From Microgenomates bacterium OLB22 (GTDB lineage: Bacteria > Patescibacteriota > Microgenomatia > UBA1406 > HO2-37-13b), in assembly GCA_001567515.1 (NCBI GenBank), contig LLEV01000015.1:1-48946 (forward strand): a stretch of 48,946 nucleotides of DNA, in the 5' to 3' direction. The notes under the pieces were generated by a model. That model was not told where the DNA came from. It did no database searches and saw only the letters and a list, made by a program, of their open reading frames with translations. A program made the position numbers and the translations under genes. Positions 8,138 to 16,880 of this stretch are shown in pieces. How positions within the stretch are numbered: position 1 is the stretch's first letter; every line of letters begins with the position of its first letter.

Positions 8138-9789
8138 ATATCCAGATATCTCCAATATCACGCGTAACAAGTGTAACAATCTTATGGGCGTCCAAGGTAT
8201 CTATAAGCAACCTAGAGGGATGCCCGAATGTGTTGTCTTTGCCCGCTGAAACGACAGCCATCGAAATAGAAGTCTGATCGTAAAATGAACGGCTGACACC
8301 ATTTTTGGCTCCATGATGAGGTACTTTTAAAATACTGATCATGTAAGGTAAGCAAGGTCCATCATGACAGGTACTATTCCTCAACCGATCTAAGATATCG
8401 CCATGAGTGTCGCCCGTAAAAAGAACGTTCGTATCATCTACAGACATCAGCACTACATAGGACCTTTCATTAAGATCCTCTGAGGTCAGAGTGACTGACT
8501 CTAAGCGACTAACCTTCATTGGCAGTGTGGACTTGGGCCACAATATGGCAAATCTAACGTTCGGATATATTAGTACGTCATTAGCTTTAAGTATGAGCAC
8601 CTGTGTCTCACCAGAGATATCAGCGAGGATGTCTTCTATTTTTCTCTTACTATCAGAGTAAGGGGGTAAAATAATCTGGGCTATTTTGTATCTCTTTAGT
8701 ATAGCTTTCAGGCCTCCCGTGTGATCTTTTTGAAAGTGAGTCAGGAGAACAAGCTCAATTTCTCTATCACTAGCAGACATGCCCTTTCCTAGGCACTCAA
8801 GTATCTTCTCGTCGGGCCCCGTGTCAATAAGGATGTCAATATCAGGGACAATGCGAACATGGGCCCCATCACCCTGACCCACATCACAAAAGCGAATACT
8901 AATTGGCAACTGAGAAAGCCAAAAGTGATGAATAGTTCTAAGAGTCCAAAAGACACATATGATACATACTAGGTATACTCTAAGAAAATTACCACGTATA
9001 CCATCCATAAGGGACTGTTGCGAATAATCGTGCTACAAGCAAAAAGTACCAAAGAAAAGGAACTACAAGGTAAAGAATGAGCTGACCCAATATGGGGGCC
9101 CATAAAGATGCTATGTAAAACAATATTCCACCTATAAATATAACTGGGACTACCGTCGCTACAAGTAAGTTTGCTACGATCCCGACAACTGAAAACTCAT
9201 GAAAGTAATAGGCAATTATGGGTATAGTAAGTAGCTGGGCGCCTACAGATGTAGCTAATTCTGTTTTTTAAAAATCTTCCGATCGGAGATATCTCATATG
9301 AGCTTCTAATAATGGGGTGAAAGACAGTATGCCGAGTGTAGCCCCGTATGAAAGCTGAAATGAGATAGAGGTAAATATCGCGCGATCGATAATTAGTATA
9401 ACTATTCCAGAAACAAATAATCCGAATAGTCCTATCAATGGGCGTCCAATCAATAAGGCCACGATCGTACAGATTGACATGAGATAAGAGCGCAATAATG
9501 GGGCTTTAAAACCTACAATAAAGCAAAAAAAAGTTATCACCAGTAGAATTAGCACTAGCTGAAATTTTTTGTTAAACCCTTCTGTGATAACCTCTACAGT
9601 TCTTCCTAAAATGGTCAGATTTCCTCCTGACAAGACGAGCACATGTACTAAGCCTGCCCTGTGTACATCTTCATAGCTTGAGAAGGCTTTAGGGAAAGGT
9701 ATCCCAAGTACAATACTATTTAGTAATGAAGCATTAGGTTCGTATAGGGCATGAAACGAATAGGTAGCCAGACTCTCAATATCTATCAT
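8073..9789 (-). pseudogene. comEC: ComEC/Rec2 DNA-uptake channel, broken in two places
   Basis: ComEC forms the inner-membrane channel for incoming single-stranded DNA. The N-terminal part (from 9789) has the competence-domain sequence HRAGLVHVLVLSGGNLTIL and membrane helices. It stops at TAA 9268-9270, yet the same frame continues as KTELATSVGAQLLTIPIIAYYF, as expected for the family. Near 8999-9002 one extra base shifts the frame before GIRGNFLRVYL. The C-terminal metallo-beta-lactamase-like domain follows with THFQKDHTGG, LFTGDTHGD and VPHHGAKNG. Rejoined, the protein would be about 571 aa. The start overlaps comEA by ATGA. Either the gene is decaying or the sequence has two errors. It may not yield a working channel as written. 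Confidence 0.75.
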
Positions 9790-10427
9790 ATACTTATTAA
9801 TGTGCGTATGGCTTCGAATTGACCTTTGTTAACGATCTTCTTGTCTATGAGTTCGTAGACATCACTGTATGGTCGCCCAATAATGATCTTTTCTGCAGTA
9901 GCGGGGCCGATCTGTGGCAGGGACTCTATATCTTCCTTTGAAGCAGAATTGATAGATATGATGGAACTACCTACAACCTGATCACCCTCACTAAGAGAAT
10001 ATCTTTGTTCTGCAAATAAACCGCTCGAAACTTCGGCAGTACTGGGAATATAAAGCTTTTGCTGATCTTGAAGGACTTGAGCCCTATTAATATTACGCTC
10101 AAAGTAGCGAATATCGGCATTCTTTGATAACCCTCCCGCTTTTTCTATCGCGTCCATTACACGAGCCCCAGTCTCTAAATCATATAAACCAGGAGTCTTT
10201 ACAGAGCCAGCCACATCAACCTGCACCTTCTTTTCTACATACTGGGTAGGCTGAGATACAATAATATGTTCGTCAGTAGTTTTATCAGTATATTCTATTG
10301 ATTGCTCTTTCACCTGAACGAGACCTAGCACAAAGGAGAAAATCAGGATAAGGACTGAAAGGACGAGAAATACAATTGGCGCTTTTGCGAGGGGTGATAC
10401 CGACGAAGAAGCCTCTTCTTCAGGCAT
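9786..10427 (-). CDS. comEA: ComEA-like DNA-binding competence protein
   Basis: 213 aa. A membrane anchor lies near residues 17-40. An SLBB-type domain follows (VDVAGSVKTPGLYDL...VMDAIEKAGGL, about 68-100). At the C-terminus is a helix-hairpin-helix pair (INSASKEDIESLPQIGPATAEKII, about 158-181) that binds DNA without sequence preference. ComEA holds incoming DNA outside the membrane and hands it to ComEC, whose gene overlaps by 4 nt. The gene is intact although comEC is broken. A -10 box ends 8 nt before the ATG. Confidence 0.88.
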   Translation of the reverse strand: MPEEEASSSVSPLAKAPIVFLVLSVLILIFSFVLGLVQVKEQSIEYTDKTTDEHIIVSQPTQYVEKKVQVDVAGSVKTPGLYDLETGARVMDAIEKAGGLSKNADIRYFERNINRAQVLQDQQKLYIPSTAEVSSGLFAEQRYSLSEGDQVVGSSIISINSASKEDIESLPQIGPATAEKIIIGRPYSDVYELIDKKIVNKGQFEAIRTLISI

Positions 10428-10435
10428 ATGTAACT

Positions 10436-10444
10436 TCTATACCA
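10436..10444 (-). promoter_or_regulatory. comEA promoter, extended -10
   Basis: TGG-TATAGA on the minus strand (-10 at 10436-10441) ends 8 nt before the comEA ATG. No strong -35 is visible at the normal distance. Confidence 0.45.
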
Positions 10445-10467
10445 TCAAAAGGAAAAGAGCAATAGTT

Positions 10468-11223
10468 TTATTGCGTTTCAAGAGATTTCGCTAGAAGGTT
10501 GCGAATATCCTTAAAAATGGTGTACGCCTCAAACCCGATCCACTGCCTGCCTACCAAGGATGCCGGAAGTCCAGGATCATTTCGCAATTGGCTGATGTAT
10601 GCATAGATCACATGAGAGAGTTTTGTGGTAGCATCGAGCTCTTCAGAGAGGAGTTCGTGCCATTTTTTGAATAACTCTTTATACTCCTTCTCTAACTCTG
10701 TAAGCTTCCATACCTTTTCAACGAGTACGTCTAGTTTTCCGACCATATGAGTTGCTTCAAAAGCTTGTATGTACTGCTCCTCCTCTTTAGCATAGGTCAT
10801 ATCACGAAGTGTGCTTAACACAGGGTGTGGGCTCACCCAAAAAGACCTGTGCCAAGGACCAAGACCCCAGCCCTGGATAGATCGTCTAAATGCATCGCGA
10901 ATAAAACGCTTGGACTCTGGGATCTCATAGGAAAGAATTCGCCACAACCCATCCCAGGTGTATTTCTGAAATCTAAAAAACGGAAATTCCAAACATAAAG
11001 CTTCGAAACCCTTGGATGTGAGGCAATAACTAACATCCTCGTCCTGACTCTTCATAATTTTTCCTTCCTTAATCAGTGATGAAAGAGTCCCTTTGGTCTT
11101 TTGGTTGAGAGACAGATCGAAGATTTGCTGCATAGCAGGAGTCATTTTGACATAACCAAAATCAAGATCCCCCATGAGGAGCAGCATCAGATACAATTTA
11201 AGGCTTCGTTCTTTTACTGGCAT
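10468..11223 (-). CDS. PaaX-like transcriptional regulator
   Basis: 251 aa. The N-terminal half looks like a winged helix (about residues 20-75, LSSLIKEGKIMKSQDEDVSYCLTSKG). The middle has the PaaX signature WDGLWRILSYEIPESKRFIRDAFRRSIQGWGLGPWHRSFWVSP. In proteobacteria PaaX represses phenylacetate genes, but in candidate-phyla genomes such proteins occur without that pathway. The middle domain has a Cas2-like ferredoxin fold in known structures. No phenylacetate genes are here. It lies 40 nt upstream of comEA on the same strand, so control of competence or of the nearby surface genes is possible. Confidence 0.75.
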   Translation of the reverse strand: MPVKERSLKLYLMLLLMGDLDFGYVKMTPAMQQIFDLSLNQKTKGTLSSLIKEGKIMKSQDEDVSYCLTSKGFEALCLEFPFFRFQKYTWDGLWRILSYEIPESKRFIRDAFRRSIQGWGLGPWHRSFWVSPHPVLSTLRDMTYAKEEEQYIQAFEATHMVGKLDVLVEKVWKLTELEKEYKELFKKWHELLSEELDATTKLSHVIYAYISQLRNDPGLPASLVGRQWIGFEAYTIFKDIRNLLAKSLETQ

Positions 11224-11336
11224 ATCCGTCCGTACTAATAACTACTAAAACTTAACCTGACGTATGATGATTTGCAATAGGTATTTAATACATCAATACG
11301 AACCCCCCTCACTATTGATCTATGCAGTTAATACAA

Positions 11337-11365
11337 TTGACACACACATCTTTTTCATATACAAC
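11337..11365 (+). promoter_or_regulatory. Promoter of the A2-B2 operon
   Basis: TTGACA (11337-11342), a 17-nt spacer and TACAAC (11360-11365). The ATG lies 35 nt downstream, so this mRNA would have a short leader, unlike most genes here. No Shine-Dalgarno sequence is obvious in the leader. Confidence 0.55.
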
Positions 11366-11400
11366 TAAACAAGTAGTAGAAAAACTCTATTGTAAACACC

Positions 11401-13002
11401 ATGGATATCTTGAATAAAAAATCAAACAGTGTTGTTCTTTTATTGTTTATCCTACTAACTCAATTTGCACCTTTTTATCTTCCAGAGCGAATACAGGTAC
11501 CCAGAACAGACTTTTCTCTAGAGACAGGATTGTTTTCTTTTCTCAAACCTACCACAGTAGGTACAGCCGCCTTAACACCTGCCTCGGTCACGCTGAGTAA
11601 CTCTCGATTTTCATATAGAGCAGGTGTCTCATCAGGTGCATCCGGAGCCTCTTCAGTAGTTATAAATGGAGTAGATACATCAAGCATCTCTGACACAACT
11701 ACTAACCATCTATTCCCGGGGGATACGGTATGTTTCTCAAATGCAGGACTCAGTGGCTGTCAAGGACAGACGACATACTCAGTTGCAAATATTGCGGATA
11801 GTACTACCTTTAACCTTAATACCCCACTAACCGGAACCTTAAGTTCAAGCGACTATGTGATTGCAACTCAGACGGCTATACATACTATCGCCTTTACGAC
11901 TACTAATGTAGTACCTACTGCAGGAGATATACTTATAACAATCCCTGCCTCAAGTACCGATGCAAAGACTAATGATGGATTTCCAGATACTGCGGCCACT
12001 GCCGCAACTAATGGATTTGACTTAAATTCTCTCAGTACCACAAACGTCTCTGTATCAAGTTCTGGTTGTGCTAATAACTGGACTGTGGCATCGGTAACAG
12101 ATAGCAATGGCTCTACCGGACACCTGATACAGATTAACCGATCCACAAACTCATGTGCTGCGGGTTCTACTATCACCGTCACGGTCGGTGACGGGACTAC
12201 TAAGCTTATTAATCCAGCACCTACAGATCAACATGTTACTCAAGGAGTAGCTGAGACATATAGCATCAATGTAAAAACGAGGGACGGTTCTGATAACACC
12301 ATAGACCAGTCAGACATATTGGTTGCACCAGTTGAATCGGTATTTGTCTCGGCAACTGTGGATGAGACTCTCAGTTTCACAGTAGCTGGTGTCACCGCAA
12401 ACTCGGGTAGCTATTGTGGCGTTACACGAACATCTTCAACACCTGATACGACAGCTTATTCGGTACCATGGGGGACCATATCAACGACCTATGCTGCCGC
12501 TACACATAATACAGAGCATCAGTTGACCGTTACTACCAACGCAAAGAGTGGTTACTATGTCTATGCACTTGAGACGGACCAGATGGGTATGAACGGTAAT
12601 ACCTGTACAGGGACAGCTCCATCGGCGGGTGATTATACCTTTAGTTCGGGGACTTGTATTAGAGATACAGTATGTTCAGCATCAACATGCTCAGAGTCAA
12701 CACTTCGGGACTGGGGATCAGATCCCTCGTCTTATCCTGGATTTGGTTATTCTATGGAAGAAGTATCTGGGACAGACTCAACATTCGAATTTGATGATAG
12801 CTCGGCGACATTTAATGCCAAACAGTTCGCAGACGAGCAAGGGAGTGAAGATGAGACTGCTGCAAACGTTCATCTCATGACAAGTTCAGCAGCCACATCA
12901 AGCTCAAGCTCATATGTTTGCTATCGTATAGATGTGCCTGGTGACCAGCCAGCAGGATACTATTACAACACGGTTAAATACATTGCTACTCCACGTTTCT
13001 AA
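11401..13002 (+). CDS. Secreted surface protein, A family (copy 2)
   Basis: 533 aa, the longest A protein. It has an N-terminal hydrophobic signal (SVVLLLFILLTQFAPFYL). Several beta-rich Ser/Thr segments come next, followed by the family core: VPWGTISTTYA, LTVTTNAKSGYYVYALE, a Cys-rich loop (CIRDTVCSASTCSES), GFGYSMEEV, and the C-terminal ending DQPAGYYYNTVKYIATPRF. A paired-cysteine segment near residue 115 (VCFSNAGLSGC) may form a disulfide. It is followed 1 nt later by a B-family gene. It is presumably exported and attached to the cell surface, with unknown function. Confidence 0.6.
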   Translation: MDILNKKSNSVVLLLFILLTQFAPFYLPERIQVPRTDFSLETGLFSFLKPTTVGTAALTPASVTLSNSRFSYRAGVSSGASGASSVVINGVDTSSISDTTTNHLFPGDTVCFSNAGLSGCQGQTTYSVANIADSTTFNLNTPLTGTLSSSDYVIATQTAIHTIAFTTTNVVPTAGDILITIPASSTDAKTNDGFPDTAATAATNGFDLNSLSTTNVSVSSSGCANNWTVASVTDSNGSTGHLIQINRSTNSCAAGSTITVTVGDGTTKLINPAPTDQHVTQGVAETYSINVKTRDGSDNTIDQSDILVAPVESVFVSATVDETLSFTVAGVTANSGSYCGVTRTSSTPDTTAYSVPWGTISTTYAAATHNTEHQLTVTTNAKSGYYVYALETDQMGMNGNTCTGTAPSAGDYTFSSGTCIRDTVCSASTCSESTLRDWGSDPSSYPGFGYSMEEVSGTDSTFEFDDSSATFNAKQFADEQGSEDETAANVHLMTSSAATSSSSSYVCYRIDVPGDQPAGYYYNTVKYIATPRF

Positions 13003-13003
13003 C

Positions 13004-14007
13004 ATGCGTACTACTATTCAAATTGGGCTTATCTGTGTCCTTGCCGGCCTGTATATATGTTTACCTAGAGTTTCGTATGCCCAAGAGATCATACCTTTTC
13101 AGGTATCACCTGCCCGACAAGAGCTGACAGCAGATCCAGGTGAGATCGTCTATTTCAACGTTAAATATTTTAACTTTGGTAGCACCCCGCTCACAGGGGT
13201 ACTCAAGACAGCTGATTTTATAGTGAATGGCAATTCGGGCAACCCCAAGCTGATAGATGACCCGCGCTTTGCTTCGCCGCGATTTTCTGCTTCCACATGG
13301 GTGTCGCTCCCCTTTGATCGAATGAGTATCCCAGCACAAGATAAGGTAAGCATACAAGGTAAAATAGTCGTCCCATCAAATGCACGACCAGGCGGGAGAT
13401 ATATTGCAATCTACTATCAACCGCAACAAGGTACCCAAATAGGCATTCTCCCTCCCCAAGAAAGTCGTACAGAGATCCAAACCAGGCTGGTTGCACTCGT
13501 GTACCTACGTATTAACGGGGATATCGCTGAAGCAGCATCTGTAGACAGACTATTTAGCCAATCATTTATGGAGTATGGCCCAATTTCTGTCACGGCGTCT
13601 ATTAGTAATAGTGGAGATTACCACATAAATCCCAGAGGATTTGTTACCATCAAAGATATTTTCGGAAGTACCCGTTTTGAAAAAAGAACTACCTCAGCAA
13701 AACATTTTCCCGGACAGCTCTTACACCTATCAACTAGATCTTGGAGAAAAAATGGATGCTCGGCAGATACAAAATAATCCTTTCTGGTGCCTATGGTGAA
13801 CAAGGAAAAGGATTAAAGAGAGAGACATACGTATGGGTGCTACCGTGGAAAATAATCTTGATCATCCTATTAGCTATCATCATAGGTATCTTGATTACAC
13901 GATCGTTCTTTCAAAGGAATAAGATGAAGCAGGACATGCTCGAAGAGAAACTCAGCCATGAAGAGCAGGAAATAGAAGCTCTTAAAGCAGAACTTCGCAA
14001 AAAATGA
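13004..14007 (+). CDS. Membrane-anchored Ig-like surface protein, B family (copy 2), frameshifted twice
   Basis: The ATG at 13004 directly follows the A2 stop and begins a signal peptide ending SYAQE. The N-terminal Ig-like domain carries NARPGGRYIAIYY, the family's GG-x-Y motif. A second beta domain resembles that of B4 (EYGPISVTASISNSGDYHINPRGFVTIKDIFG). The frame breaks twice. An extra C near 13715 and an extra G at 13743/13744 must be removed to read FPGSSYTYQLDLEKKWMLG. The protein then runs to 14007 (333 aa) with a membrane helix (IILIILLAIIIGILI) and a basic, coiled-coil tail. Its stop overlaps the next ATG as ATGA. Confidence 0.55.
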
Positions 14008-14981
14008 CTACCAAAGGGCCAACCGTAGCTTTTATAGCTCATACATTACTCATACTGACTTACCTTCTCATACCCCTTTCAGATAGTTCAAAAACGTATG
14101 CTCAACAGGTTGTTAAGTACCCAAGCCTACCTGCTACTCACTCAATTTCAAATACAGCTACAGTTGGGGCGACGTCATCTGTCTCACTCTTTGGATATGC
14201 GACAAAGTATGCTTTGGTTACTCTCGAGTCCAATATAAATATAGGTACTACCATGGCAAAGGAGGATGGCGAATTTCGCTTTAGCAATGTTTCTATACCA
14301 CACAATACTAGCGAAATCTGCCTCAGCTATACAGATAGCTCTGGTAACACTAGTTCAAGTACCTGTGTACCCTTTTCTGAGACCTACTACGGCTACAGCA
14401 TAGGCCCAATAGTACTATCCCCCACCATTACGCTCCTGGAAGCCGTAAAAGACGTAGGAGAGGCGATGGAGATACAGGGATGGGCAATACCAAATCAGCC
14501 CGTGAGACTCTATACATTTTCTGACAATATCGTTACCTGGGGATCTTTCCTGGCACCACATAAAGTCCATGCTATACCTCCAATAGAGACGGTAGCAGAT
14601 GAACACGGCCACTATACATATTCTTTTAAATCAGAAACTGCTCAAGCTGTCAGGATCTATACAGCAAGCAGCATAAACAACCTCAGCAGTGATAAAAGCC
14701 CGGCACTCAAGGCAGATATCCTCCCATTTTATGTCATATATATTCGAAAAATGGCTCTCCTGTTTAGGACCTTTGTGGGTAATATGCAAAATATACTCCT
14801 TCTATTAGAGTTACTGCTACTCTACATTCTGATTTGCTATTACATACTGCCACAAAAACAACGAGCACTTATGCTACGTTCAAGCACACTAGTGCTAGAA
14901 AAGACAGCCATTGCATTACGGTCTCCCGCTGCATTAGTAGTGAAAGGAGTAAGAACATTATTGAGGCAACCGAGAGCCTAA
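14004..14981 (+). CDS. Secreted Ig-like protein with C-terminal membrane anchor
   Basis: 325 aa with a signal peptide (to about residue 34, KTYAQQ). Two beta-sandwich-like repeats follow, with the pattern of bacterial Ig/carboxypeptidase-regulatory modules (LVTLESN...AKEDGEFRFSNV and PVRLYTFS...ADEHGHYTYSFK). A long hydrophobic helix (NILLLLELLLLYILICYYI, about 277-295) and a basic cytoplasmic tail end the protein. Translation is coupled to B2 by ATGA. A related architecture closes the A4-B4 cluster (40481-42455), so it is probably a third component of the surface assembly. Its function is unknown. Confidence 0.5.
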   Translation: MTTKGPTVAFIAHTLLILTYLLIPLSDSSKTYAQQVVKYPSLPATHSISNTATVGATSSVSLFGYATKYALVTLESNINIGTTMAKEDGEFRFSNVSIPHNTSEICLSYTDSSGNTSSSTCVPFSETYYGYSIGPIVLSPTITLLEAVKDVGEAMEIQGWAIPNQPVRLYTFSDNIVTWGSFLAPHKVHAIPPIETVADEHGHYTYSFKSETAQAVRIYTASSINNLSSDKSPALKADILPFYVIYIRKMALLFRTFVGNMQNILLLLELLLLYILICYYILPQKQRALMLRSSTLVLEKTAIALRSPAALVVKGVRTLLRQPRA

Positions 14982-14987
14982 ATATTT

Positions 14988-15398
14988 CTATCGAACTAAG
15001 ATATGGACAGTAGGAACTATTTTAGTATTACCACAAAAAACAGGTAATTCACTGTCAACTGTGCTCAATGCCATAATATCAAAGATAGCCTTGCCTCTTG
15101 AGTCTGTGATTGGCTGTACCGGCTCAATAGTAAGTAATTCATGGCCTTGTATAGAGACCTCAATATTAGGTATGCCGACACCTGTCGTACTTAAACAGAT
15201 GATACTAGCCCTCACCTTAGTCTTTGCCTGTAGAGAGGCTACGGAGGGTGATGTTACGACAAAGGATGACTCGCTTGAGGTCTCCTGTAGAGACGCTCTT
15301 GCTGATGGCTTGAAAACATATGTGTCTGTCACCATTAGCACTGCTATAGCTGAAAATAGAAGAATAAAAAGTACTATAAAAATAAAAACATACTTCAT
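14988..15398 (-). CDS. Small single-span protein with Ig-like extracellular domain
   Basis: 136 aa from the ATG at 15398 (MKYVFIFIVLFILLFSAIAV). That start is chosen because a -10 box ends 7 nt upstream. One N-terminal membrane helix or signal anchor is followed by about 110 extracellular residues. These include KTKVRASIICLSTTGVGIP and SRGKAIFDI, a pattern seen in Ig-like/invasin-type domains, with two cysteines that could pair. It converges on the preceding operon with only 6 nt between stops. I cannot assign a function. Confidence 0.5.
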   Translation of the reverse strand: MKYVFIFIVLFILLFSAIAVLMVTDTYVFKPSARASLQETSSESSFVVTSPSVASLQAKTKVRASIICLSTTGVGIPNIEVSIQGHELLTIEPVQPITDSRGKAIFDIMALSTVDSELPVFCGNTKIVPTVHILVR

Positions 15399-15405
15399 AC
15401 AAAAG

Positions 15406-15434
15406 ATTGTACAAAGTGTAGAAGAAAACAACAA
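15406..15434 (-). promoter_or_regulatory. Promoter of the small Ig-like protein gene
   Basis: On the minus strand TTGTTG (15429-15434), a 17-nt spacer and TACAAT (15406-15411) end 7 nt before the ATG at 15398. Confidence 0.55.
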
Positions 15435-15919
15435 CGATTCTGTAAATGCGAATAGACACGTAAATATACAATGAAGTGTAATATCCCCACTCTATCGAGC
15501 CAGAACATTGACTAAGAAAGATTAGCAATGCACACGCTATAACGCCAAATTCTGGCCCTACTAAAAAATGATTGATAGCACAATACTTAGATCAAATTCT
15601 ATAGGTATAGCAAGGATGCCAATTTCCCGGCTGGTCATACACCTCGAGTCTGACAGCCGCATAGTAACCCTGGTGCTAATTGAATAATAGTCATGAAGAT
15701 AGAGAGATGCCTAGGTCTAAGAAATCGCATCTCTTAAAACCTCTAAAAAAACAGCAGTAATCTTATAGGTTTATATATAGCAGATAGCGCAGATAGAGCT
15801 TTTTTGATAGTTTTAATTAATACAGCTAAACCACAGTTATCTAATGAAACTATATTAAATATGTTTACTTCTATTTTTGTCAATCTAGTATGTTCGTTAG
15901 ATTGAGGCTCTAAATTGAC
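15435..15919. other. Intergenic region upstream of the giant gene
   Basis: About 480 bp between divergent promoters without a credible ORF. An 8-bp hairpin AGAGATGC/GCATCTCT (15703-15710 and 15727-15734, 16-nt loop) is the only structure I find. The right half is very AT-rich. Confidence 0.5.
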
Positions 15920-15949
15920 TTGACAGCTACCAAGACTAGTGCTTATTAT
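15920..15949 (+). promoter_or_regulatory. Promoter of the giant surface protein gene
   Basis: TTGACA (15920-15925), an 18-nt spacer and TATTAT (15944-15949) end 7 nt before the ATG at 15957. This near-consensus promoter fixes the start and predicts a leaderless mRNA of about 9 kb. Confidence 0.65.
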
Positions 15950-15956
15950 TAATGTA

Positions 15957-16880
15957 ATGGTCATAAATCGGTATAATCTAGATAACTATATTCAGGAATT
16001 TACCGCATTTTTGGACGGTAGCCAGATTGCTGCTCCATATGGAAAGCATATTCGCTCTGACATCAAACACTTTGCAGGCTGGTTACACCTGAAAAAGGAG
16101 CTTTTAGAAGACGGTAGCTATCAGATAGAGGATATGCCACGATTATATGTGGCTGCTTTAGGTCTTAGCAGAAGCCCACGAGCTACTATAAATAGGCGAC
16201 TTAGCTCACTCCGCAAACTAAATACATATATTAGTCGGCAACAGCTAGGTCAGTCGCTCTGGATCCCAAAGACATTAAATGGTGATCTTACTGAGAAGAA
16301 CTACCTTGAAGAGTCTTTACGGATATTGACAAAGTACGACGAAGATTTAACACAAGAGCTGATGGACTTTCTTGCTGCACCAAGAGCGTCCACAAAGCAC
16401 CCTTACCTTGTAAAAAAAATGCTGGATGATCTAGTAGTACTTGATGATACCTTTACAAAGTATCTATCAATACTGGACTTATCAAGTATGTCCAGTACTA
16501 AACTTGCTGTAACAAGAAAGCCATTATTCAAGAAGGACCACCCTAATAGTACGATTACCAGATCTTGGCTCGCTCAGTGGCAGGAACTCGTTCAGCGATA
16601 TGCTATATTGATCATAATAGTGTTGCTTTTTGGGCTACTTGGTACAAGCCTTAGCTCCCAGTTTTTCAAAAAGAACAAGCTTGCTCAAGCCTTCCCTACC
16701 AATTTAACTCGCGGGACAAGGGCTCTATCATTTCAAGGTAGACTAACCGACTCACTAGGAAACCCTATTACCACAGCAACTAACGTGGTTTTTAAATTAC
16801 ATACAGCAGCAAGCGGAGGTAGTCAGCTATATACATCTGGCACTTGCTCTATCACACCAGATCAAGATGGTATTTTTTAG
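15957..16880 (+). CDS. Giant surface protein, part 1: Xer-like core-binding domain, membrane helix, head module
   Basis: First part of a gene running to 24950 that would encode about 2,996 aa once three single-base insertions are removed. Residues 1-95 look like the SAM-like core-binding domain of tyrosine recombinases: NLDNYIQEFTAFLDG, IRSDIKHFAGWL, and RATINRRLSSLRKLNTYI. No recombinase catalytic domain follows. A single membrane helix lies near residues 214-232 (AILIIIVLLFGLLGTSL), so the Xer-like part should be cytoplasmic. Beyond it a head module begins (LSFQGRLTDSLGNP...LHTAASGGSQLY) that is also found in the 33157-34813 protein. The frame is lost at a T6 run (16873-16878). With five T it continues DGIFSTLIGEDCG. 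Confidence 0.6.
   Translation: MVINRYNLDNYIQEFTAFLDGSQIAAPYGKHIRSDIKHFAGWLHLKKELLEDGSYQIEDMPRLYVAALGLSRSPRATINRRLSSLRKLNTYISRQQLGQSLWIPKTLNGDLTEKNYLEESLRILTKYDEDLTQELMDFLAAPRASTKHPYLVKKMLDDLVVLDDTFTKYLSILDLSSMSSTKLAVTRKPLFKKDHPNSTITRSWLAQWQELVQRYAILIIIVLLFGLLGTSLSSQFFKKNKLAQAFPTNLTRGTRALSFQGRLTDSLGNPITTATNVVFKLHTAASGGSQLYTSGTCSITPDQDGIF

Noticed and set aside
4871-14007. Alternative genetic code (UGA as glycine, as in Gracilibacteria and SR1)
   Set aside because: TGA is used as the natural stop of nusG, of the 5719 gene and of B2 at expected protein ends, and no in-frame TGA stands at a conserved glycine in leuS or the ribosomal proteins.
15743-15964. 73-codon minus-strand ORF upstream of the giant gene
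   Set aside because: It overlaps the near-consensus plus-strand promoter and start of the giant gene, has an unusual composition and lacks its own promoter.
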